Of a stretch of DNA of 6,500 nt, positions 1-5,985 are shown in pieces. The translations under genes were made by a program, and so were the position numbers. Below the pieces are notes generated by a model. It was not told where the DNA came from and ran no database searches. It saw only the letters and a program-made list of their open reading frames with translations. Source of the DNA: an uncultured Micrococcales bacterium (lineage in GTDB: Bacteria > Actinomycetota > Actinomycetes > Actinomycetales > Microbacteriaceae); the NCBI GenBank assembly GCA_937919125.1, contig CALFOB010000254.1:1-6500 (forward strand), written 5' to 3'. Numbering within the stretch: the stretch's first letter is position 1; the number at the start of each line of letters is the position of its first letter.

Positions 1-1821
1 GATGCCCAAATCGCAGAGCTGCGCGGCCTGAGCGAGCAAGAAGTTCGTAACCAGCGTTACGCCCTCGATATTCGCCCTGTATTCAAGACAGTAGATACCT
101 GTGCAGGTGAATTCCCAGCGCTTACTCCTTATCACTACAGCACTTATGAGCAGGAGACAGAGGTTCGTCCATCAGATGCCAAGAAGGTAGTAATTCTGGG
201 CTCTGGACCAAACAGAATTGGTCAGGGTGTTGAATTTGACTACTCCTGTGTTCATGCCTCATTTGCTCTGCATGATGCAGGTTATGAGACCATCATGATC
301 AACTGCAACCCGGAAACTGTTTCGACCGATTACGACACAAGCGACAGGTTGTACTTTGAGCCACTAACTCTTGAGGATGTGCTTGAAGTTATTCACGCAG
401 AGTCCGCTAGCGGAGAGCTAGTTGGTGTTGTTGTTCAGCTAGGTGGTCAAACAGCTCTGGGGCTGGCTCAAGGACTTGCTTCCTATGGGATTCCTATTCT
501 TGGGACAACTCCTGATGCTATTGATTTGGCTGAGGAGAGAGGTGCTTTCTCAAAGATTCTTGATGAGGCAGGACTGATCTCTCCAGCAAACGGAACTGCT
601 ACCAGCCTTGATGAAGCCAAAGTAATTGCAGAACGTATTGGTTTCCCAGTACTAGTTCGACCTTCATTCGTTCTAGGTGGTCGCGGCATGGAAATTGTTT
701 ACGACCAACACTCACTTGAAGGCTACTTCGATCGAATTGCAGACCAAGCAATCGTTGGGCCCAAGCATCCGCTATTGGTAGACAGATTCCTAGATGACGC
801 AATAGAGATTGACATTGATGCTCTCTATGACGGCACCCAACTTTATGTTGGTGGAGTTATGGAACACATTGAAGAGGCTGGTATCCACTCTGGTGACTCT
901 TCTTGCACTTTGCCTCCTATTACTTTGAGCAACGCTCAAATCGACAGGGTTCGCGAAGCTACAGAAAAGATCGCTAAGGGTATTGGTGTTCGAGGACTTC
1001 TCAACGTTCAGTTCGCGTTAGCGCACGACGTCTTATACGTCTTGGAGGCAAACCCTAGGGCTTCTCGCACAGTTCCTTTTGTTTCTAAAGCGCTTGGAAT
1101 TACTTTGGCTAAAGCAGCAGCCCTCGTGATGGTTGGAAAGAGCATCGATGAGCTCATAGCAGGTGGACATCTTCCTTCAACCGATGGCACTCATATCCCT
1201 GAGACCACAGCAATCTCAGTAAAGGAAGCAGTGCTTCCATTCAAGAGATTCGCTACCAAGGAAGGTCGATTCGTAGATTCACTGCTTGGTCCTGAGATGA
1301 GATCTACTGGAGAAGTAATGGGTATTGATGTTGACTTCCCAACTGCTTTCGCAAAGAGTCAAGCTGCCGCTGGAAGCGCCTTACCTACTTCAGGAAAGGT
1401 GTTCATCTCGGTTGCCGACAGAGACAAGCACCAGGTCATCTTGCCAGTTAGAAGACTTTTCCAACTTGGTTATGAGATTTTAGCTACGGCTGGAACTGCG
1501 TCAATTCTGAAGAGGCATGGAATTCCAGTGCGCGTTGTTAGAAAGCATTCTGGAGATGATCAGGCACCTGAAGGTCCAACCATTGTTGACCTTATTCTCG
1601 CTGGCGAAGTGGATGTTGTTGTCAACACACCTTCCGGTTCTTCAGCTAGAAAGGACGGTTACGAAATCAGAGCTGCTACGACCGCAGCGGATGCTCCAAT
1701 TTTCACTACTATTGCTCAGCTCTCTGCCGCTATCGGTTCATTTGAAACCGTTATTGCAGGGGACTTCAAAGTTAGATCACTGCAAGAGCATTCTGAAGAC
1801 AGGAGAGTAGCTCTTGCCTGA
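1..1821 (+). CDS. carB: Carbamoyl-phosphate synthase large subunit, C-terminal part (5' end outside window)
   Basis: Large subunit of carbamoyl-phosphate synthase, which makes carbamoyl phosphate from glutamine-derived ammonia, bicarbonate and two ATP for pyrimidine and arginine synthesis. The frame is open from base 1 to TGA 1819-1821, giving 606 visible residues. The family is about 1,070-1,110 residues, so roughly the first 45% lies to the left. The first ATG in frame (295) is internal, not the start. Visible parts in order are the end of the oligomerisation region (VFKTVDTCAGEFP, residues 29-41), the second ATP-grasp half opening with GSGPNRIGQGVEFDY (67-81) and NCNPETVSTDYDTSDRLYFE, then VRPSFVLGGRGMEIVYD (219-235), MEHIEEAGIHSGDS (287-300) and LEANPRASRTVPF (348-360). 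E349, N351 and R353 match the metal/ATP ligands of the carbamate-kinase site. The MGS-like allosteric domain (about 467-604, with NTPSG at 542-546) binds regulators in homologues. Nothing is frameshifted or missing in the visible part. Confidence 0.97.
   Translation, partial: DAQIAELRGLSEQEVRNQRYALDIRPVFKTVDTCAGEFPALTPYHYSTYEQETEVRPSDAKKVVILGSGPNRIGQGVEFDYSCVHASFALHDAGYETIMINCNPETVSTDYDTSDRLYFEPLTLEDVLEVIHAESASGELVGVVVQLGGQTALGLAQGLASYGIPILGTTPDAIDLAEERGAFSKILDEAGLISPANGTATSLDEAKVIAERIGFPVLVRPSFVLGGRGMEIVYDQHSLEGYFDRIADQAIVGPKHPLLVDRFLDDAIEIDIDALYDGTQLYVGGVMEHIEEAGIHSGDSSCTLPPITLSNAQIDRVREATEKIAKGIGVRGLLNVQFALAHDVLYVLEANPRASRTVPFVSKALGITLAKAAALVMVGKSIDELIAGGHLPSTDGTHIPETTAISVKEAVLPFKRFATKEGRFVDSLLGPEMRSTGEVMGIDVDFPTAFAKSQAAAGSALPTSGKVFISVADRDKHQVILPVRRLFQLGYEILATAGTASILKRHGIPVRVVRKHSGDDQAPEGPTIVDLILAGEVDVVVNTPSGSSARKDGYEIRAATTAADAPIFTTIAQLSAAIGSFETVIAGDFKVRSLQEHSEDRRVALA
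1800..1820 (+). promoter_or_regulatory. Stem-loop covering the pyrF RBS, start codon and carB stop
   Basis: CAGG (1800-1803) pairs with CCTG (1817-1820), and AGAG (1804-1807) pairs with CTCT (1811-1814). The loop is TAG (1808-1810), with a 2-nt bulge TG (1815-1816) on the 3' side, giving eight Watson-Crick pairs. The 5' arm contains the AGGAG Shine-Dalgarno. The 3' arm and bulge contain the TTG start of pyrF and part of the carB TGA. I infer translational coupling: ribosomes finishing carB would open the structure and free the pyrF start. The pairing is seen directly; the role is not shown. Confidence 0.45.
1801..1805 (+). promoter_or_regulatory. Ribosome binding site of pyrF
   Basis: AGGAG, the best Shine-Dalgarno match at any junction in the window, ends 8 nt before TTG 1814. 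It lies inside the last codons of carB. It decides the start of pyrF: a TTG is used, giving a protein beginning MPDTFSRKLE as expected for the family. Confidence 0.75.
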
Positions 1822-2671
1822 TACTTTTTCTAGAAAACTTGAAACTGCTTTTGATGCCAAAGGCCAACTTTGTGTAGGCATTGATCCTCACGAGGAGATT
1901 CTGGTTGAAAATGGTTTTGAAGTTTCTGCCAAAGGTGTTCTTGATTTCGGTTTGGAGATGCTTGAACAATTGCAAAATTCCGTCTCGATTGTTAAGCCTC
2001 AGGTTTCATTCTTCGAGAGATTCGGTTCTGCTGGATTTGCCTCTCTTGAGAAGGTTCTTGACGTCGCAACCGAGCTTGGATTCCTAGTTATAGCCGATGC
2101 TAAGCGTGGTGACATTGGATCGACCATGGAAGCCTACGCCCAGGCATGGCTTGGAAAGTCATCACCATTTACCTGTGACGCTCTAACAGTGAATCCTTAC
2201 CTTGGCGTCGGTGCGCTTGCACCTGCAGCATCTTTAGCCAGTGAAAGAGGTAAGGGTCTATTCGTTCTAGCAGCTACTTCCAACCCCGATGGAGTGAAAC
2301 TGCAGGCCTCTCAAAACGATGGAACAGTCGCTTCTCTAGTTGCTAAGGAGGTTGACGCTCTAAATAGCAGCACTGCAACTTCCAATTCAAGATTTGGTTC
2401 AAACGGTTTGGTAATTGGGGCAACCGTTTCTCTGGCAAAGATGGAACTTTCATCTATCAATGAAGGCCGAGACACCCTAAGAACGACAATCCTTGCTCCT
2501 GGCTTTGGATTTCAAGGAGCCAGACTAGAAGATGCCAAGGCTATTTTTGGTTCGCTCAGTCAAGATGTTCTTTACTCAATTTCGAGATCGGCTCTTCGCG
2601 ACGGCATTAAAGGTGTTGCTAGATCGACTCTTGCAGACCAAACCACACTTCGAAATGCTCTAAGCCAATAG
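1814..2671 (+). CDS. pyrF: Orotidine 5'-phosphate decarboxylase, group 2
   Basis: Cytosolic enzyme that decarboxylates OMP to UMP, the last step of de novo pyrimidine synthesis. The 285 residues match the longer group-2 (actinobacterial-type) PyrF. Motifs in order are GIDPH (22-26), VKPQVSFFERFG (60-71), the catalytic signature DAKRGDIGST (95-104) with D95, K97 and D100, TVNPYLG (125-131), the TSNP loop (155-158) and the phosphate-binding APGFGFQGA (228-236). Start choice: TTG 1814 lies 8 nt after AGGAG and gives the expected N-terminus; no better-placed ATG exists. The start overlaps the carB end by 8 nt in another frame, so the two pyrimidine genes are probably cotranscribed and translationally coupled. 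The stop is TAG 2669-2671. No key residue is missing. Confidence 0.96.
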   Translation: MPDTFSRKLETAFDAKGQLCVGIDPHEEILVENGFEVSAKGVLDFGLEMLEQLQNSVSIVKPQVSFFERFGSAGFASLEKVLDVATELGFLVIADAKRGDIGSTMEAYAQAWLGKSSPFTCDALTVNPYLGVGALAPAASLASERGKGLFVLAATSNPDGVKLQASQNDGTVASLVAKEVDALNSSTATSNSRFGSNGLVIGATVSLAKMELSSINEGRDTLRTTILAPGFGFQGARLEDAKAIFGSLSQDVLYSISRSALRDGIKGVARSTLADQTTLRNALSQ

Positions 2672-2675
2672 GCTT
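2662..2675 (+). other. Small inverted repeat across the pyrF stop codon
   Basis: AAGCC (2662-2666) and GGCTT (2671-2675) can pair around the tetraloop AATA, which carries part of the pyrF TAG stop. It ends 5 nt before the gmk ATG and has no following T-run, so it does not look like a terminator. Five pairs is short enough to arise by chance. It is listed because the same arrangement recurs at other junctions in this window. Confidence 0.25.
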
Positions 2676-2680
2676 TAACC

Positions 2681-3232
2681 ATGACTCGACTGACCGTTAT
2701 CGCCGGACCAACTGCCGTTGGTAAAGGAACAGTCGTCAAACACATTCTTGCTACAAACCCTGAAATCCGTTTGTCTATTTCGGCTACAACCCGAGCACCT
2801 AGAGTAGGTGAACAAGACGGGGTTGACTATTACTTTGTATCTCATGAGCAATTCGACAAGATGATTGCCGATGGCGAGCTACTTGAATATGCCGTGGTTC
2901 ACCTGCAAAACAAGTACGGTACCCCTAGAAAGCCGGTTGAAGAGGCTCTATCTCAAGGAAAGCAAATCATCCTAGAGATTGATATCCAAGGGGCACAGCA
3001 AGTAAAAGCCTCCATGCCGGATGCAAACCTCATTTTCATCGCTCCACCAAGCCTCGAGGAACTCAATCGCAGATTGGTTGGCAGGGGTACAGAATCCCCA
3101 GAAGAGATAGCCATCAGGCTCAAAACCGCTGAAATTGAGCTTGCTGCCAAGGATTCCTTTGATCATGTGGTTATTAATAATGAAGTGGCACAATGTGCCC
3201 AAGAGGTCTTAGACTTAATGAAGTCTTCGTGA
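2681..3232 (+). CDS. gmk: Guanylate kinase
   Basis: Phosphorylates GMP (and dGMP) to GDP with ATP, feeding the GTP pool. At 183 residues it has the usual size of a single-domain bacterial enzyme. The P-loop GPTAVGKGT is at 9-17. The GMP-binding segment is SISATTRAPRVGEQDG (32-47), then YGTPR (79-83), LEIDIQGA (98-105) and the lid RLVGRGTES (131-139). ATG 2681 is the first possible start after the in-frame pyrF TAG 9 nt upstream; the intervening codons GCT, TTA and ACC are not starts. The RBS is weak (AGG at 2670-2672), which fits translation coupled to pyrF. Oddity: in related actinobacteria an mIHF-type DNA-binding protein is encoded just upstream of gmk or, as I recall for Microbacteriaceae, fused to its N-terminus. 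Here neither is present. Confidence 0.97.
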   Translation: MTRLTVIAGPTAVGKGTVVKHILATNPEIRLSISATTRAPRVGEQDGVDYYFVSHEQFDKMIADGELLEYAVVHLQNKYGTPRKPVEEALSQGKQIILEIDIQGAQQVKASMPDANLIFIAPPSLEELNRRLVGRGTESPEEIAIRLKTAEIELAAKDSFDHVVINNEVAQCAQEVLDLMKSS

Positions 3233-3247
3233 ACCCATCTGGTTCAC
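3229..3247 (+). other. Perfect 7-bp inverted repeat over the gmk stop, upstream of rpoZ
   Basis: GTGAACC (3229-3235) and GGTTCAC (3241-3247) are exact reverse complements around a 5-nt loop, CATCT. The 5' arm includes the gmk TGA stop. The sequence after it (ATGTAATCAAAGG) has no T-run, so an intrinsic terminator is unlikely. It could be an mRNA-stabilising or processing hairpin, a protein-binding dyad in DNA, or chance. Its place at the start of the 42-nt spacer before rpoZ makes a role in setting the gmk:rpoZ ratio conceivable. Confidence 0.45.
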
Positions 3248-3255
3248 ATGTAATC

Positions 3256-3261
3256 AAAGGA
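3256..3261 (+). promoter_or_regulatory. Likely ribosome binding site of rpoZ
   Basis: AAAGGA lies in a purine-rich run (to 3265) and ends 13 nt before ATG 3275. This is longer than the usual 5-9 nt, but no nearer Shine-Dalgarno or alternative start codon is present. Confidence 0.45.
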
Positions 3262-3274
3262 AAAGTAGTCCAAA

Positions 3275-3532
3275 ATGTCTGAAAAACTCGAGGGAATTGT
3301 ATCTCCATCTATCGACGCACTTATGTCTAAGAGCGATTCAAAGTACGGATTGGTGATCTTCGCAGCCAAGCGTGCTCGTCAGATCAATGACTACTACTCA
3401 GCTCTTCACGAGGGTTCATTATTTGACAACGTAGGTCCACTTGTTGATGCGGCTGTTGACGACAAGCCACTTTCTATCGCTATGCGTGAAATTGTAGAGG
3501 GTGCAGTAGTCGCTTCAGAAGCCAAAAACTAA
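3275..3532 (+). CDS. rpoZ: DNA-directed RNA polymerase omega subunit
   Basis: Small subunit that clamps the beta' C-terminus and helps RNA polymerase assembly. The 85 residues match the short actinobacterial omega. Conserved core: the N-terminal GIVSPSIDALM (7-17), then KYGLVIFAAKRARQINDYY (23-41) with the family's AAKRARQIN helix, and the C-terminal actinobacterial block VGPLVDAAVDDKPLSIAMREI (positions 53-73). ATG 3275 gives the expected N-terminus. The position between gmk and coaBC is the usual actinobacterial one. The gene is set off by 42 nt upstream, one of only two sizeable spacers here, and coaBC follows after 11 nt. A short palindrome, GCTTC-A-GAAGC (3512-3522), sits near the 3' end; I give it no meaning. 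The stop is TAA 3530-3532. Confidence 0.95.
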   Translation: MSEKLEGIVSPSIDALMSKSDSKYGLVIFAAKRARQINDYYSALHEGSLFDNVGPLVDAAVDDKPLSIAMREIVEGAVVASEAKN

Positions 3533-3543
3533 TCTGAGTAACC

Positions 3544-4740
3544 TTGCGTATTCTCGTAGGGGTAACTGGAGGAATCGCAGCATATAAGGCTGCGGGAGTC
3601 ATCCGTGGTTTCACCGAACTTGGTCACACCGTTAAGGTTCTACCAACTCAAAATGCTTTGAGGTTTATTGGTGCAACAACTCTTGAAGCGCTCTCTCACA
3701 ACTCGGTTGATCCAGATCTTTATACAGATGTTGATTCTGTTAAGCACATCGCACTTGCCCAGGAAGCAGACCTAATTGTCGTAGCTCCGGCAACAGCAGC
3801 ATTCCTTGCTCGATACGCAGCAGGCATCGCCGATGATTTACTTTTGAACGTGCTGCTAGCTACCACGGCGAAAGTTGTTGTCGCTCCTGCCATGCACACA
3901 GAAATGTGGACTCATCCTGCGACCGTCGCCAACATCCAAGCCTTAAAAGCTAGGGGAGTCGCAGTTGTCGAACCTGCAGTAGGTCGCCTAACTGGACAAG
4001 ATTCAGGCGCTGGTCGTCTACCTGAGCCTGAAGTAATTGTTTTTGAGGCGCTTGCTTATCTCACTCCACAAGATCTTGAAGGGAAAAGAGTTACCATCGC
4101 TGCCGGTGGAACACGTGAACCTATCGATTCAGTCAGATTCATTGGAAATCGTTCTTCAGGTAAACAAGGTATCGCCTTGGCGGATGCTTCATCCAGTAGA
4201 GGCGCAGACGTAACTATTATTGCCATTAACCTTGATGTCAATCTTGAAAGATTCTCAAACGTTATTAGTGTCACTAATACAGAAGAGTTGAATGACGCTT
4301 TGCTGCAACAACTTCGAGACTCTGACGTCATTCTGATGCCTGCTGCAGTGAGCGACTTCAGAGTGTTGAATCCCATTGAAGGCAAGCTAGACAGGTCCTC
4401 ATCTCAAGCAGTTAATCTAGAGCTTGTTGCGAATCCTGATCTGCTCGCCGGTTTGGCTCAGCAGAGAGATCGAGATGGTTCTAAAGCACTTCTGGTTGGT
4501 TTTGCGGCAGAGGTAATGAGTGCTACAGATTCAGCTGACGAATTGACTAAACGTGCTCAGGCCAAGTTAGTTAGAAAATGCGTTGATGTAATTGTCGCTA
4601 ACGATGTTTCTCATGGTCAGGTTTTTGATTCAGATGAGAACACCGTCGTGATTGTCTCCAAATCAGGCGAAACTCTGGCGTCAGGTTCAAAACTGGTTGT
4701 TGCCAATAAGGTTTTGGACGTTATCCACACACTTCTCTAG
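3544..4740 (+). CDS. coaBC: Bifunctional phosphopantothenoylcysteine decarboxylase / phosphopantothenate-cysteine ligase
   Basis: Carries out two steps of coenzyme A synthesis: CoaB joins cysteine to 4'-phosphopantothenate, and FMN-dependent CoaC decarboxylates the product to 4'-phosphopantetheine. 398 residues, standard length. The CoaC half (1 to about 180) has GVTGGIAAYKA (6-16), catalytic His69 in VKHIAL, APATAAFLARYAAGIADD (81-98) and PAMHTEMW (115-122). The Cys-containing loop of the E. coli enzyme reads TGQDSGAGRL (150-159) without Cys, which I believe is normal in actinobacteria. The CoaB half has AAGGTREPID (186-195), IGNRSSGKQG (200-209), AAVSDFR (267-273), K281 and VGFAAE (318-323). 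Start: TTG 3544 is the first possible start after an in-frame TGA (3535-3537) and gives the family N-terminus; the RBS is weak (GAG 3536-3538). The gene ends with two TAG codons in a row (4738-4743). Confidence 0.97.
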   Translation: MRILVGVTGGIAAYKAAGVIRGFTELGHTVKVLPTQNALRFIGATTLEALSHNSVDPDLYTDVDSVKHIALAQEADLIVVAPATAAFLARYAAGIADDLLLNVLLATTAKVVVAPAMHTEMWTHPATVANIQALKARGVAVVEPAVGRLTGQDSGAGRLPEPEVIVFEALAYLTPQDLEGKRVTIAAGGTREPIDSVRFIGNRSSGKQGIALADASSSRGADVTIIAINLDVNLERFSNVISVTNTEELNDALLQQLRDSDVILMPAAVSDFRVLNPIEGKLDRSSSQAVNLELVANPDLLAGLAQQRDRDGSKALLVGFAAEVMSATDSADELTKRAQAKLVRKCVDVIVANDVSHGQVFDSDENTVVIVSKSGETLASGSKLVVANKVLDVIHTLL

Positions 4741-4750
4741 TAGATGAGTG
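4730..4750 (+). other. Imperfect inverted repeat across the tandem coaBC stops
   Basis: CACTTCTC (4730-4737) can pair with GATGAGTG (4743-4750) around the loop TAGTA. This gives six Watson-Crick pairs, one G-U and one mismatch. It spans both TAG stops. No T-run follows, so it is a poor candidate terminator. Chance is a real alternative. Confidence 0.22.
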
Positions 4751-4772
4751 GGTCATTGTCTTAGCCTCAAGA

Positions 4773-4778
4773 TAAACT
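4773..4778 (+). promoter_or_regulatory. metK: Possible -10 element of a near-leaderless metK promoter
   Basis: TAAACT fits the actinobacterial TANNNT -10 consensus and ends 9 nt before the metK ATG. That would place a transcription start at about 4785-4788, at or just before the start codon. The metK upstream region has no convincing Shine-Dalgarno (only GGG at 4779-4781), as expected for a leaderless mRNA. No clear -35 box is seen around 4750-4755. The motif is weak and common by chance. Confidence 0.3.
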
Positions 4779-4787
4779 GGGCAACAT

Positions 4788-5981
4788 ATGAATGACATCA
4801 GGTACTTTACCTCTGAATCTGTAACAGAGGGCCACCCAGACAAGATTTGCGATCAGATAAGCGACGCAATCCTAGACAACCTAATTGCTCAAGACCCATC
4901 ATCTAGAGTCGCTGTCGAGACTTTGGTCACAACTGGACTCGTTCACGTTGCTGGTGAGATTACAACTGAGGGTTATGCGGAGATTCCCGACATCGTTCGT
5001 AGCAAGCTTCTTCAGATTGGCTATAACTCCTCAGACATCGGGTTTGATGGAAATTCATGTGGAGTTAGCGTTTCAATCGGCAAGCAATCTGCTGATATCG
5101 CACTTGGCGTTGATTCCTCGCTAGAAGCTGCTGCTGGTGATTCTCAGGGTGACTACGACAATCAGGGTGCTGGTGACCAGGGAATCATGTTCGGGTTCGC
5201 TTGCACTGAAACCCAAGACTTGATGCCCCTACCTATTAAAATTGCACATTGTCTTGCCGAGCAACTAGCCAGTGTAAGACATCAGGGGATCATAGATTTT
5301 CTTAGACCTGATGGTAAAACTCAAGTCACCATCGGCTATGAAGGCGACAGACCAGTCTCTGTCCAAACAGTCGTCGTTAGCACCCAACACAACCCTGGCG
5401 TAAGCCATTCAGATATTTCTGCTGCAGTTGAGGAGTTTGTGATTTCTCCAGTTCTTAACTCCTTTGGTTTTGACGCTTCGGAGAGCAAGTTACTAATAAA
5501 CCCAACTGGTAATTTCGTAATTGGCGGACCGCAGGGCGACGCTGGTCTAACTGGGCGAAAAATCATCATCGACACCTATGGTGGTTACAGCCGTCATGGC
5601 GGTGGTGCCTTCAGTGGCAAGGATCCATCGAAGGTTGATAGATCTGCAGCTTACGCAATGCGTTGGGTAGCCAAGAATCTAGTAGCGGCAGGATTCGCGA
5701 CTAAGGCTGAGGTTCAAGTTGCCTACGCTATTGGTGTTGCCAGACCTGTCGGGGTTTACGTTGAGTGTTTCGGAACAAACACCATTGATAACAAGCTCAT
5801 CGAGAAAGTAGTTCAAGATGTCTTTGATCTAAGACCTCGAGCAATCATCGATGCACTTGACTTGCTCAGACCTATCTATGGTGCCACTTCTACATATGGG
5901 CACTTCGGCAGAGATCTTCCAGAGTTTACTTGGGAGAGAACAAACAGAGTGTCTGAGTTACTTTCTGCTGCAGGTATGTAA
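4788..5981 (+). CDS. metK: S-adenosylmethionine synthase (methionine adenosyltransferase)
   Basis: Makes S-adenosylmethionine from methionine and ATP, releasing phosphate and diphosphate; homologues are cytosolic tetramers. 397 residues, full length. Motifs: FTSESVTEGHPDKICDQ (7-23) with H16, D18 and K19; the methionine-loop and ATP signature GAGDQGIMFG (127-136); RPDGKTQV (173-180); the INPTGNFVIGGPQGDAGLTG segment (237-256) followed by RK and DTYGG; and the phosphate-binding GGGAFSGKDPSKVDRS (271-286) with K278, K282 and D284. ATG 4788 is fixed by an in-frame TAA at 4773-4775 with no other start between. It lies 47 nt after coaBC, the largest spacer in the window, so it may have its own promoter as well as read-through. 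The 3' end overlaps priA by 1 nt (TAATG). Confidence 0.98.
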   Translation: MNDIRYFTSESVTEGHPDKICDQISDAILDNLIAQDPSSRVAVETLVTTGLVHVAGEITTEGYAEIPDIVRSKLLQIGYNSSDIGFDGNSCGVSVSIGKQSADIALGVDSSLEAAAGDSQGDYDNQGAGDQGIMFGFACTETQDLMPLPIKIAHCLAEQLASVRHQGIIDFLRPDGKTQVTIGYEGDRPVSVQTVVVSTQHNPGVSHSDISAAVEEFVISPVLNSFGFDASESKLLINPTGNFVIGGPQGDAGLTGRKIIIDTYGGYSRHGGGAFSGKDPSKVDRSAAYAMRWVAKNLVAAGFATKAEVQVAYAIGVARPVGVYVECFGTNTIDNKLIEKVVQDVFDLRPRAIIDALDLLRPIYGATSTYGHFGRDLPEFTWERTNRVSELLSAAGM

Positions 5982-5985
5982 TGCC
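5973..5985 (+). other. Small inverted repeat over the metK stop / priA start
   Basis: GGTAT (5973-5977) can pair with ATGCC (5981-5985) around the loop GTA, with one G-U pair. It includes the metK TAA, the priA ATG and part of the AGG that serves as the priA RBS. It is short and unremarkable alone, and is listed only for comparison with the other junction structures. Confidence 0.18.

Noticed and set aside
1..90. Locally higher GC and GC-rich codons at the left edge
   Set aside because: The reading frame and the CarB family match continue through it without a break, so it looks like ordinary local variation rather than a transfer boundary.
3187..3199. 13-nt palindrome GGCACA-A-TGTGCC inside gmk
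   Set aside because: It is within coding sequence (Val-Ala-Gln-Cys-Ala), its single-base centre is a poor RNA hairpin, and nothing around it suggests an operator.
3248..3274. Promoter directly upstream of rpoZ (TGTAAT at 3249-3254)
   Set aside because: There is no matching -35 element and the -10-like match is poor; an AT-rich spacer gives such hits easily.
4056..4385. 109-codon open frame on the - strand
   Set aside because: It lies wholly opposite coaBC, whose protein is well conserved through this region; typical antisense shadow.
4741..4787. SAM-sensing riboswitch upstream of metK
   Set aside because: The 47-nt spacer is too short for the common SAM-I/S-box type, and I see no conserved core or terminator.
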